Source of the DNA: Moringa oleifera
Lineage: Eukaryota; Streptophyta; Magnoliopsida; Brassicales; Moringaceae
DNA: 64,000 nucleotides
Assembly: GCA_021397835.1 (NCBI GenBank)
Contig: JAJFZO010000344.1
Coordinates: forward strand, 4,712,001 to 4,776,000
Direction: 5' to 3'
Both the position numbers and the translations under genes were made by a program. Positions 1-11,510 of the stretch are shown here, piece after piece. Position 1 is the first letter of the stretch, and each line of letters starts with the position of its first letter. The notes below the pieces were generated by a model that saw nothing but the letters and a program-made list of their open reading frames with translations, was not told the origin of the DNA and ran no database searches.

Positions 1-1109
1 TATATATATATATATATATACCTTCAAATTTGTATGCTCATTTAATCATATTATATATATATATAATATTTTTAAAATAAAACTAAATAATTGTCACCTT
101 CCTAATAAGACATATAACAGAATTAGGGAAATTTAAAAGTACATATAAATAATAATTTATTTTTAAAACAATGCAAAAGTACAAATGGAGGAGTGTGCAT
201 TGATACTTTTTCTATATATAGAAGCTCATTTTGCCAAAAGGCGATATCTTTCACACTTTATAAAGTTCATTTTTAGCAATTTCTGTAGTTGTCATCATTA
301 GATTTATAATCAATGCTTACACATATTCATTATTTGATTTAATTTTTTATAATTTATATAATAATTACTAAATTATTATGTATTTTTATATATTAAAAAT
401 GATAATGATTTAATTTAAATCAGTGAATCAAATCTAAGTTTTGTTTTTTTTTGAATAAAATCGAAATCGTTAATTATGATTTTGATTTTAAATCATAAAT
501 TAAATTAATTAAGATTCAGTTATGATTAATATATTTTATAAAACATAATTTAAAATGGTAGTTTCGAACAATCGGTTTGGTCAATTTTTTAAAATAATAT
601 TTTAAAAATTAATAATATTAATTTATGATCTTTTAATAAGCTAAATTTATAATTATTTTAATTAAAATAAAATTTTAATTAATAATTATTTGATTTTTAT
701 TTTTTTGAAAATTTTAATAAAAATTTTGAATCCATTTAGATTAATTTTTTAAGTTAAACTTTAAATTGATCTCTAAATTAATTTTAATCAAAATTTAAAA
801 ATTTTAATTTTAATTTCCATTCATTTTTTAAAACTTAAGACAATGATTCAAAATTGAAATTAAATCGAACTGGAACTGTAATCACTTCTATTCCGTTTTC
901 TTATTTACATATTTTAATTTTTTTTTCAATTGTCAAATAAGTCACTTAAACAAGTTTTAACTATCAAATGGATTGTAAAATAAATATGTTGGACATGATA
1001 ATAAAGTACATAATTATTTAATTTTAAAATATTCATGAATATTAACTTACAAATTAATTCTTCTGACAATTAAAAAAAATTAATAATTTCATACATAATC
1101 AATAAAATT
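1..1109. other. AT-rich upstream DNA, no gene seen
   Basis: Very AT-rich sequence that begins with a TA dinucleotide run (about 1-20). I see no open frame or family signature on either strand. It is the distal upstream region of the G3BP-like gene and has many short A/T runs, typical of plant intergenic DNA. Confidence 0.6.
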
Positions 1110-1760
1110 CAGATATAAATATAAGAATCTTAGTGGTGTAAGCATTAAAGCAAGGTATCAATCATTTAAATTTGAAAACGACAAGAATAATAAGACATGC
1201 TTTCACTCCATTTTACATTATTGCCATTGAGTAGTAAATGAGATTTTTTAAAATAATATTTTAATTATTAAAAGAATCATGGATCACTGACCATTATTAA
1301 ATTAATCATATAAAAAGATAATTGATAAAATGAATAATTAATTACCACTTTTTAGTAATTAAAAAGGCATTTAAAAAAGCAAAAAAGGGCGTGAACAGTG
1401 CAAGGTTGTCAATAATCACAACTTCTTGGAGGAAAGAGGAAAGTCAAATTGACCTTTTGAAGGTATATATATATATATATAAACAATAAAATAAAGTTTC
1501 AATAAAACAAAATAAAATAATAAATAAATTATTTTTTGAATAAAACAAAAAAAAAATAGAAATAAAACAAACAAACCGAGAAAAAAAAAAAAAAAGAAGA
1601 AGAAAGTTTACTAATTTTATTTCTCGGTATCTTTGCTCTGTCCTTCGTTTCCGTTTTTCCCACGCTTACTGTCTCATTCTCCCTGCCTTCCCACGAAGCT
1701 TACAGATCTCTCTCTCCTCTTTCAAGCTCAAATCACTGACAAAGCGAGTATGTTTTTCTT
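1110..1760 (+). repeat. Copy A of duplicated promoter/first-exon region
   Basis: Landmark words here recur in the same order at about 2625-4120: the stretch around 1113-1250 matches 2630-2770, the stretch around 1400-1465 matches 2915-2985, and the pyrimidine-rich leader ending in AAGCTCAAATCAC (about 1640-1745) matches about 3935-4095. Copy A ends in a plausible 5'-UTR exon followed by a donor-like GAGTATG near 1747. I infer a segmental tandem duplication of the promoter and first non-coding exon of the downstream NTF2-RRM gene. Similarity is clear but imperfect, so it is not recent. Confidence 0.65.
1620..1748 (+). promoter_or_regulatory. Putative first 5'-UTR exon of G3BP-like gene
   Basis: A CT-rich block with CTCTCTCTCC follows a purine-rich tract (about 1575-1605) and a TATA-like run (1463-1480). 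It resembles a plant transcription start and leader. Its 3' edge has a GT donor-like site and the next coding exon opens with an acceptor at 5972, so a 5'-UTR intron of about 4.2 kb is implied. The exact start site and donor are inferred, and the duplicated copy at 3935-4100 could serve instead. Confidence 0.45.
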
Positions 1761-2624
1761 TGTTCTTCTCTTTTTTTGATCTTCAATTTCCTAATTATCA
1801 GCTGCTCTGTTTTTTTGGGAGTTTTACTTGATCTGCGACTTCTCATTGTAGCTTAGTATTTGATCGATCCATGTCAAGGTAGTTGTGGGATGGTTTGTTT
1901 TTCCTTTTAATTTGCTAAGCGGTGTTTATTCTATAAACAGTGTGTGTGTGTCTTGATGTTGTTTGATTTAGGGTTTATTTCATCATTTAAAGTTTCTTCT
2001 TTTTTTTTTGGCAAAGAAGTGTTGGTTCTATGAAGGGTTTGCGTGTGTATTTTAATGTTCGTTTGATCTTGGGTTTATGTTACCGTAAGGAGTTTCTTTT
2101 TATGGTCTCTTTTTTTGCATAGATGTGTTATTTCATTAAACCGTCTGCACACTTTGGTGTCTGTGTGTATGCTTTGATATTAGTTTGGTTTGGGGTTCAT
2201 GTCGCCACACAAACTTTCAAATGGTTTCCTGCATTGTTAAGATCTATTTATTTTTTCCTTTCATTCGTTCTCAATTTGCAATATTTCTGTCTCTGGATGG
2301 CTTAGAGTGGTATAGCTTTGACTTTTCAGCCAATAGTGTTAATTAGACACTGTTTTTGTATATATATTATTTGATTAGTGGATAATGAGAGTGCTGTGCT
2401 GGCTTGGACACCTATTTGAGAGATTCATTCCATGTTTTTTTTCCCCCTTATCTGACAAGGTTCATTGCATCTTGATGTTTGAGTTACCTGAGTTCTGTTT
2501 CATTTCACTTTTAGAGTTTCTTTAGTAAAACAGCTTGACTTTGCTCTCTGGCTGTTGTTCTAGTGTTGCTGCTACGAGTTACTGTTATAAATTGCAAAAA
2601 CAATACTAATTCTTTCGTCTTCCT

Positions 2625-4120
2625 GTCTATAAATATAAAAATCTTAGTGGTGGGCCATTAAAGCAACGTATCAATATCTAATCATCCGAACTTGCAAAAT
2701 GACTGCTTAATACTGCATGCTTCCACTCAAATTTACAGTATGGCTGTTGACTGGTAGATGAAATATTCTCAAACAATAATTGCTGTAAAAATCACAATAG
2801 TAATACTAGAAACTAGTTATTTAGGAACATATAAATTTCTAGTGGCTATTAGTTAATAAAATAAATCATTGATCTTATAATATTAAAAAAAAAACGAAAT
2901 TATCGAAAGAGGATGATGAATGCAAGTGTGTCATAATTACAACTTCTTGAAGAAATAGGAAGTCAAAGTAACCTTTTGGAGCCATCCCAAAATAAAATAA
3001 ACAATGAAAATCTAATGGGGTGTTATCATACCACCATTGATGCACCAAACAGGGGTGGAAATTTTGTGATACCTCTCAATAACACAACATGAACCTGCCA
3101 CATAGTCAAGTGAGTTTTGAGTTTTGGATAATCATGTTCATGTCATAATTGTGTCAACTCGATTATGACTAAAAAAAAAAAATTGAATTGTGAACAGGTT
3201 GGCTTCTTGAACTAGCTTTAAATTGTATGAATCTGTTTGTTTTATTCATTTTTTTTTTAATTAGTGTCAACACGTATATCACCGTTTATTAATCATGCTA
3301 ATGCGTGTCCATATGATCCATTTACCTTTTAACTTAGGTTTATTTTTGAAAATTTTATAATAAATAGAATAAAAGTAAAAAAGACAATAAAAAAATTCCA
3401 AAAGATAACATTTTTAAGGATGTATGATATTTTGTCATATGCTATGATATTGTCTTCTGCCATATTAATAACTTATGCAATTCAAACGAGTTATTCATAT
3501 TATGACATGTCTTGACACTGTTTATTAAACCTGTTATTCATGTCTTGTCATATAACTTGTCAATGAATGTGTTGTGTCGGTGTTTAAAAGTCTAACATGA
3601 TAGATTAATTGTCTTGTGTTTGTGTTAGCTATATTAATGTAATCATCCGCATTGTCATGACGTTTTTTATGATAGCCAACTTGAATTGCCATCCTTAAAA
3701 CTCATCAGAATTCCACTGTTAAGCGTGCTTTAGAAAGAGTGGTACTGCGATGATTCATCACTTGGGAAGTTCTCACGTGTACCTTTTTCTTTTGTAAAAA
3801 GATAAAATAATGTCTGAATAAAAAAATATTTATAAAAATTAAAGAAACGCACAAATGCATAAAGACAATATGAAGAAACGAACAAATGTAGTCGTTTCAA
3901 GAAATGCACAGATATATAAAGATGTTACCAATTTCTTTTCTCATTATCTTTGATATGTTTGTCATTTCCCCTTTTCCTAAGCTTTGGTCTCGCCGCCACT
4001 CCTCTGTATCGTTGCTTTATTTGTCTTTTCTCTTTGCTTTGATAGGAAGCTCACCGATGTCCGTCTCCTCTCCCAAGCTCAAATCACAAACAAAGGGGGT
4101 AACTTAGTTTTTCCTTAGAT
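2625..4120 (+). repeat. Copy B of duplicated promoter/first-exon region
   Basis: Second copy of the region at 1110-1760, expanded by about 770 bases (roughly 3020-3790) that copy A lacks. The 3' part (3935-4107) repeats the pyrimidine-rich leader and its AAGCTCAAATCAC end, then GGGGGTAAC, a possible splice donor. It could act as an alternative promoter and first exon for the G3BP-like gene, or be a decayed duplicate lying inside the 5' intron. Confidence 0.6.
3020..3790. mobile_element. Possible insertion inside copy B
   Basis: This stretch has no match in copy A and interrupts the colinearity of the two duplicates. It is rich in related short words such as TGTCATA, GTGTCAAC and TATTCATGTC, and resembles non-coding retroelement-derived DNA. 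I found no coding capacity, terminal repeat or clear target-site duplication, so the identification is weak. Confidence 0.3.
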
Positions 4121-5564
4121 CGTCAAATTTTAGTTGTTGGTTTTTCATTTTGTAATTTTTCCTTAGATCGTCGATTTCTAATTGTTGGTTTTTCATTTTG
4201 GGTTTTCAACTTGTCATTTTAGCTTATTATTTGATTGATCTATGCCAAGGTCATATTTTTATGGTTAGTTTGCTGTTCTATTGTTGCAAAAAAGTGTTTA
4301 TTTCTATAAAGGGCTTGTGCATGCCTTTTGATGTTCGCTTGATTTAGGGTTTACACCATATTAAGTTTCTTCATTTTTGCCTTCTGCAAGAAGTCTTATT
4401 TCTATAATGGCTTTGTATTTGTGTGTGCCTTATATATGTTTTGATGTTGGTCTGATTTGGGATTTATATCACTGGAAAAATTTGCAATTAGTGATGTAGT
4501 TTGTTTCTAGGTCTTTTCTATTTTTTGAGCTATCTCTATCTCTTGATAGCTTAGAGTTGTATAGCTTTAAATTATCGGCCTATGGTGTTAATTAGATGCT
4601 GTTTTTGGATATAGTTGGTTTTGATTAGTTGATATCTAGATTGTGTGTGCTGCTTTGGTTTATGATTTTGAGATTCTTTATTTGTATGTATGTGCTTTGA
4701 TGTTGGTTTGATTTTGGGTTACATCACTATTACTTGGAATTGGACTATTTTTTTAATTTTTTTTTTCCCTTCTTGCTCTTTTCTCTATCTTGAGGCATCT
4801 TCCTCTCTTGATAGCTTATAGTTGTATAGCTTTGAATTGTCGGCCTATTGAATTAATTAGATGCTGTTTTTGGTTATGTTTTATGTTTATTAGGTGATAT
4901 TGAGGCTGTGTGCTGGCTTTGGTTTCTGTTCTGAGATTCTTTATTTATATATCTTTGTATTGGGATGTTGGTTTGATTTGGGTATTATATCACCGTACAA
5001 ACGCAATTAGATAATGTTTTCTTCATTGATACGATGTAGTTTGTTTCTAGTACGTTCTCTTTTTGAGGCATCTCTATTCTTGATAGCTTAAAGTTGTATA
5101 GCTCTGATCCTATAGTATTAATTAGATGCTGTCTTTGAATATTTTTTATTTTTATTAATCGATACCAAGATTGTGTGTTCTGGTATTGGTTTCTGTTTTT
5201 GGGATTCATTCCATTTTGAAGTTTGATTTACCTTGTTCCGTTTCACTTAGAGAGTTTCTTTTTATTGGTTTTATCCATAAAACTGCTTGATTTTGCATTC
5301 TGGCAATTGGTTATATTTGTGTATGTTGCTTTACTACTACTGCTGCTTGCTGCTATAAATTGCAGGTACAAACACAATTAATGTAACACTATGGATCTGT
5401 TTTCATTAATTATTATTATTTTTCCTACAAACATTGTTAGTGTGATGGTTTTTTTAGCTCCAAAATGAGCTTGTGTATTCTACGGTGCGTCAGATTTTGA
5501 TGAAGCATGAGAATATCAAGATCATTAGAATGTCTATTTTTGTTTTGAGTTCTTGATGACCTTT

Positions 5565-5950
5565 TGGCATTTTAGGTAGCTTTCATATACTTGAGTATCA
5601 TCATTAAGACTCTTTTGCTTTAATGAGTCTTATTTCCCTATGAAGATGTTTGTTTTTCCCTTTTTAAGTGTTTGGTTAATTCATCATGAAACCTTATCAT
5701 CTTATTTGATGTCTGACCCTTCCTTAATTGCTTCAACATATCTTATCATCTTATTTGATATTTTACCTTCTGGCATTTAGGGAGTTTTCATAAACTTGAG
5801 TATCATCAGAAATACTCTTTTGCATTAGTGTGTATTATTTCCCCATGAAGATGTTTGTAATTCCCTTTTTAAGTGTGTGGTTGGTTCATTATGAAGATAT
5901 CTTATCATCTTCTTTGATATCTGACCTTTCCTTAATTGTTTCAATTTGCT
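5565..5950 (+). repeat. Two-copy tandem repeat of about 195 bp
   Basis: The segment around 5565-5745 is repeated at about 5761-5950. Both copies contain CTTGAGTATCATCA, a CTCTTTTGC stretch, CCTATGAAGATG or CCCATGAAGATG, TTTTTAAGTGT and CCTTCCTTAATTG or a close variant. The second copy runs almost to the acceptor in front of the start codon at 5973, so it supplies the branch-point and polypyrimidine region of that splice site. Confidence 0.65.
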
Positions 5951-5972
5951 GATATGTTGATATTGAATGTAG

Positions 5973-8900
5973 ATGGCAATGCAGGAACCTAGTCCTGCCC
6001 CTAGTGCCCAGTTCGTTGGCAATGCCTTTGTGGAGCAGTATTACCATATTCTCCACCAATCTCCCGAATTGGTGCACAGATTTTATCAAGATTCAAGTTC
6101 AGTAAGCCGGCCAGATGCCAATGGTGTTATGACAACTGTATCGACCATGCAAGTAAGTTAATTGGGGACCTTTTTATAGACAAAGGCTGACACATTTCTA
6201 GATCGAAATATGTTAAGTGACTTTATTATGCTCTAGTATGCGTGACTGCAGCCCCAGTCAGTAGACAGAATATTTGTTAGGGTGTGGTGGATTGCAGCCG
6301 ATGGACTCCAAAAAGCTTATGAGATTGTTTGTTTGACGAAATCTAAGGTTAAATAACTGATTTACTGGTTGTGATGGTAAAAAGCTTATGAGCATAAGGA
6401 GCTTCCATGTTGGACATGACTAATTGCATAGTTAAGCAAACGAGAACAATATGTTTCCAATTCATGCCTTTTTCTGTTCTTTTGATGATAAGTAACAATT
6501 TATTCTATTGCTCGCACGGGGTTATTTTAGTGGTAAAAAGCAAATGTGGGATGAACTGTAAACTTAGATGTCCAGGGTTTGATTCCACACTGGGAATCAG
6601 ACTCATGCTAAGAATGGAGTGGGTCTTGTTGGGCCAGGGCATCTCGGGGTTGCAAGGGCGGGTCTAATATAGTGGCCTGCCTTCGTGGGTTCCTGGTTAT
6701 CAGAAGAAATTAAAAAAAAAAAAAGCTGTTTATTCGATCATAAAAGGTGATGAGGAACAGTTCATGAGTCTGCAATCTCATTTCCATCAGTTCCCTTGAT
6801 AACAAAGGATATTGGTTCTTTTTTTTCCCCTTTCTTTTAATCATGAACATTATAATTAACAACGAAATGCAACTTATGGTGAAGGTGTATGTGATAAAAT
6901 TACAGAACTTAAAACTTTTGATAGGAGCATCTGATTAAACAGTAGAGCCGCTAATTTATCTCCAGAAATTTAATGTAGGATCTCTTTCCTTGTGAATAAT
7001 TGCACATTGCACTGTAGCTAAGGCATGCTGTTTCACAAATGAAGATACCGTTCAGCTACTTGTAATCTGTTCTTCTTCTCTATGGCTATAAAGGACTAGT
7101 TATTTTGGGATCGTGGTGGTTTTTGAGTTCCTGAAATCATAGTTGTTTTTGTGCTTGCAAATAGTATATCCTTTCTTGTTTTCATTAAGCTTTGTTCATT
7201 TCTCTTTGTTGCATGTTAATTATTTTATAATCGTTGTCCTAGTTTTTTTAAACGTGTGTCCCGACTCGCTTTCTTCCTTCCCCTTCTTATTCTTAGTCCA
7301 AGGGAAACCCTTTTTTAAGGAGTGTTGCAAAACAGAAAAGAGGTATTTTGAAATTTACATCAAACTTGGTCCCAAATTCTGACTAAATTCTAATAAGTAT
7401 TATCATTATTGATAATTTTCAATTAAAAAAATACATTTCTAAATAAAATGTGTTTGGATAATTCCGATAATAATCTTTGGTTAGAGTAGGTTGGCTGACA
7501 ATTCCATCATTCTCTGCCTTTGTATAGACAATCAATGACAAGATTCTGGCTCTGAATTATGAAGACTACACGGCAGAGATAAAAACTGCTGATGCTCAGG
7601 ACTCTTTTGAGAAAGGTTTCATTGTATTAGTGACTGGATGCCTAACAGGAAAGGATAACGTGAGAAAGAAATTTGCTCAAACATTCTTTCTAGCTCCTCA
7701 AGACAAAGGGTACTTTGTCTTAAATGATGTTTTTAGATATGTTGAGGACGACAAATCGCAGATCACTTCTGTCCCAGTCAACGTCATTAGTGAAAATGCT
7801 CGAACATCTGCACAGGCATCAGAACCAGGTCAGTATTATTTGTTTCTTTTGATGAATGATATCTTCACATCTTGTGCCTCAAATTTTGAATTGCTTTTCC
7901 TTGTAATAGAGCTTTCTCATGCTGATGATCATCATGTGGTGGAGACTGCTGTGAGCATTGAGGAGGAAGATCTGAACAATGGTGCTGAAGTCTGTGATCC
8001 TTCAGACAAGGAGGAAGGATCAGTGGTCGAAGAGGAAACTGCTGAACACCCAGCTCATCCTACTGAGGTTGAAATTCTTACAGGTGCTGATTTAGCGCCT
8101 GCAATCCAGGAGGATGCTCCTAAGAAATCATATGCTTCAATTGTAAGTTCATGCTGATAATATTTTCTCTTGTGATTGACCATGTTGAACTATTTGACCT
8201 TAAACTGACAGTTAGTTTCACATAGGTGAAAGTAATGAAAGGTACTGCAGTATCAAGTCCTGTCTATGTTCCTACTAGTAAAGTGAAGACAGCACCTGTA
8301 AGCACCAATCAGTCATCTGTTGGTTCTGCAAAACCTGCTCCGGCACTGGAGGCATCAGTTGGCAGTGCTGAAAGTGCTGAGAGTAGCAATATTAATGAGG
8401 AAGGTAGACACAGCTTTTTGTATGAATTTCTTCATTGCTGACAATATTTTTCAGCGCATTAACTCTATTATGAATGCATTTTCAATTTTGTTCCTTGGAA
8501 TCTGATCCTTCTCTTTCCCTCTGGGGATATTAAGGCTTAAAAGTAGTGGTAACTAAGGCTTTTGTTTGGATCTGGCTGGCTTAATAGTGTCTTTTGCGTT
8601 GAATCCAACGTGTTTCCTGTAGTTTCAAAATCACTGTTTTAATTTTAAGTGTATTTTTCATGGCTAAAGGTCACTCCATATATGTTCGCAATTTGCCTTT
8701 CAATGCAACACCTGCACAGCTTGAGGATGTGTTCAAAAGGTTTGGGCCCATTAAAGCGAATGGCATCCAAGTCAGAAGCAACAAGGTTTTGGTTGATATA
8801 TCATCTTTTCTTTCATTCACAATTTGCGTTGTCCTTTTAGTGCTTACAAGTCATGTATCTTTATTTCCTATAGCAGGGATTTTGTTTTGGCTTTGTTGAA

Positions 8901-9794
8901 TTTGAGAAATTAAGCTCCATGCAAAGTGCACTCGAGGTATCAACTCATATCTTCTATATTTCTCCTTTTCTGTAAGTTATTTCTGGTGTTCTCACCACTA
9001 GTAGCTGTTCCATTCAATTGCTTATTTTGGTTGAACATCTACCTAATGCATAACCAAGTTAGTGTGCTAATCTGATTCCTTTAAGCTACGTTTAGCTTTG
9101 GTTTGTAGAAAATCTACCCAACTGGAGTTTTCTTCTGTTCATTTTCAATTTATACTCTTTTGCAGAGCAAGAAATGTATCCCAATGTAAGACTAGTTTGA
9201 ACCTTTTGGTTATATTTGCACTTGGATTGATAATGAAACCACCAGAACAAATAACATCAGCCTGAATCTTTATCAAGTAAAAGGCTAGAATGACATTTTA
9301 TTTGTGTTTTTTTCTCTGTCTTACTTGCCTCTTATTAGTTTAGTTTCTCATCTTGTTTCATATCTAATATGGCTGTAAAAAACAATTTCCAGGCTTCCCC
9401 TATTATTGTTGGGAATCATCATGCCATTGTGGAGGAAAAGAGAACCAGAGGTAAATTGACAAATATCTTTCTTTCTCAAAGGCTTGAGCTCAGCTTGAAC
9501 TTTAATGAATTGCCAGTTATACGACAACTGCTTGTTTCTTCAGTTGGCAGCGGTGGTGCGAGGGGCAGGTTTACTTCCGGAAGAAGCACTTTCCAAAGTG
9601 ACAGTTTCAAGGGACGTGGAAACTATGGTGGTGGCCGAGGCTATGGCAGGGGTGACTACAGAATCCAAGGTGACTTAGTGCGAGGTGAGGTCGCACGTCT
9701 TAGAGGTTCAGGTAGGCGTCATGTTGAGAATTATCAGCAGGTTAATCATAATGGCAGAGGGCGTTCAGGTGGTGCGACCCGCAGTCCTGCCTAA
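5973..9794 (+). CDS. NTF2-domain and RRM protein, G3BP-like
   Basis: Coding exons 5973-6152, 7528-7828, 7910-8142, 8226-8403, 8670-8785, 8874-8936, 9393-9450 and 9544-9794 join to 459 residues. Residues about 10-130 form an NTF2-like domain (VGNAFVEQYYHIL near the start; GYFVLNDVFRYV). An acidic Glu/Asp-rich middle follows, then an RRM from about residue 298 with RNP2 (SIYVRNLPF) and RNP1 (GFCFGFVEF, about 338-346), then an Arg/Gly-rich tail from about 377. This is the layout of Ras-GAP SH3-binding protein (G3BP), an RNA-binding protein that nucleates stress granules in the cytoplasm. The start is the first ATG after the acceptor at 5971-5972. A second in-frame ATG lies two codons on. Introns 2 and 7 are short, stop-free and a multiple of three. 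Family assignment is firm; the role is inferred from the family. Confidence 0.9.
6499..6735 (+). mobile_element. SINE-like insertion in intron
   Basis: Lies in the first coding-region intron of the G3BP-like gene. It has an A-box-like TTAGTGGTAAAAAGC (about 6527-6541), a B-box-like GGGTTTGATTCC (about 6575-6586), a GC-rich body and a poly(A) tail (about 6711-6724). The 7-mer TTTATTC at 6499-6505 recurs directly after the tail at 6729-6735, a likely target-site duplication. This is the structure of a tRNA-derived SINE. No coding capacity is expected. Confidence 0.6.
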
Positions 9795-10188
9795 AGCCTT
9801 CAAATTTCAGAGAAGCAAGAGACCCGATGATTTTCTGGATCATAAGAAAAAAGGGAAGTTACCAGATCATTTTTTTGACAGTTTAAATGGGGAGTTTTAG
9901 GAGTATAATATTAAAGTTTTGATTTTTATAATTGCAAGTGATAATGTTAATTTTTGCACCATATGAGAAATGGTGTTAAGGTTATTATGACATTTGATGG
10001 GAAACTTGTTAGACATTTCTTTGCTCTTCCTTCATGCATGCTTTCTCATGTCATATTGGTTATGGTTGCTGCACATTTTACATTTGGTATGTAGCTTTTG
10101 AAGGCAACACCGATACTTCTTTTGTATCGGTCATGCCATTTATTTCATCTTTATATTTGGAGGTCTCTGTGCATTTTTGTCTCCCTCA

Positions 10189-11089
10189 GGTCATCAACTT
10201 TATACACCAAATTTAACATCAATTTGGTGTTAAAAAAAAATATCTTTTTAGAATAGTTTAACATTAAATTTTTTTTATTTTCAATTCATTTACATTAAAT
10301 TGGTGTTATAATATTATTTTAATAATATAAATAATAATTATTAATAAAAATATTTATAAATATTAATTAATTTATAAATATTTTAAAATAATTAATATAA
10401 TTTAAAATTTATATTTATATTTTTTAAAAAATTATAATATATAATAAATTATTATAGTTGAAGTATTTTAATTTTAATTAATGTTGTAATTTCAGTTTAA
10501 GTTGTAATCATTAATGTGTTGTTATATTTATTGTATTGTATTAATAATTAAAAAAATTATTTTTATTATGTTCATATAAAAATTTAAATTATATCATAAA
10601 TTATAAATTATTTTAAATTTTTATATATTTTTAAATAATAATTTTAATAATATTTATATAATTTTATTATTAATTAAATAAATTATTATTAATAATAATT
10701 TAAATAAAATAAAATTATATATTGAATATTGGTCTTGTTTTAAAGATCTTAATGAGATGTTTTTAATGGTATAATTTTTTTTAATATTATCATATATTTA
10801 TTAAGTTATTAATCAAAAATATTTTTGATTCAAAAATTTTTAAAAAATAATTTATAAAAAATAATTTTAAAATACATCAATTTAGTGCAGCTACACTGCT
10901 GCATCAAATTATAGAATTGAATTTGCCGTCTCGTTGGAGATAGCCTTAAAAATCTTCAAATTACAGAATTGAATTTGCCGTCTCGTTGGAGATAGCCTTA
11001 AAAATCTTCGCTGTTTTGCTGTTTGCTGTTTTGTCGTCTTCATTAGATATAGCCTTAAAAATCTTTTTGTGCCTTCATTGAGGATGACG
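10189..11089. mobile_element. Harbinger/Tourist-like MITE, copy 1
   Basis: Starts GGTCATCAAC and ends GAGGATGACG, and is flanked on both sides by TCA (10186-10188 and 11090-11092), a 3-bp target-site duplication of the type made by PIF/Harbinger elements. The body is extremely AT-rich and colinear with copy 2 at 20170-20861: both open with a TATACACCAAATTTAACATC block and near the right end share GTGTAGCTAC or GTGCAGCTAC with CTGCATCAAATT. The right subterminal region repeats a motif ending GATAGCCTTAAAAATCTT three times. No transposase is encoded, so it is non-autonomous. Confidence 0.6.
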
Positions 11090-11510
11090 TCAGTATTTGC
11101 CTTTTTAAAAGTTTTCAAAATCGAACCCAATTAAAACATGTATATTTCAACTCGTTTGAAGCTCTTTTCAAAAAATCGATTTTAATATTGGAGAGTTGAT
11201 TTTAAATTTGTATATAATTTAATTAAAAAATATGTTTAAATTTATTAAAAAATTAATTTTAATATTCATTTCAAATTATAATTATTGATATATTATTTGA
11301 ATTTACTTAATTTTATTTATTATATTTATATTTTTTTATAAAATTAATAAAATAATTTTTAGTAAATAAAAAATTAAAAGGTAAACATTATTTAAAACCC
11401 TAACTTTTATACTATCTCTTCAAACAGACATTAAGTTTCAAAATGTATCCAAACTAACTTCAACTTTTTAATTTTGTTCAAATTGAACCCTAATTACAAA
11501 CGCCGTTTAA
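10795..11510 (+). repeat. Tandem duplication, unit A (716 bp)
   Basis: The sequence from 10795 recurs from 11511, immediately adjacent and in the same orientation, with only scattered base differences. Unit A covers the right part of MITE copy 1 plus about 420 bases beyond its end. It is about 54 bases longer than unit B because it carries one extra copy of a subterminal MITE repeat (around 10915-10970). Short reverse-strand frames here share a conserved-looking peptide only because the DNA is duplicated. I do not consider them genes. Confidence 0.85.

Larger units (their letters stand above)
2160..5240 (+). repeat. Four-copy intronic repeat, 250-280 bp unit
   Basis: A unit beginning near TTGATGTTGGTTTGATTTGG and containing GATAGCTTAGAGTTGTATAGC and TTAATTAGATGCTGTTTTTGG occurs at about 2170-2430, 4440-4690, 4693-4960 and 4962-5240. 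The last three are adjacent and the first is separated by copy B of the leader duplication. All lie in the inferred 5' intron of the G3BP-like gene. The copies differ by many substitutions and small indels, so they are old. Confidence 0.65.
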
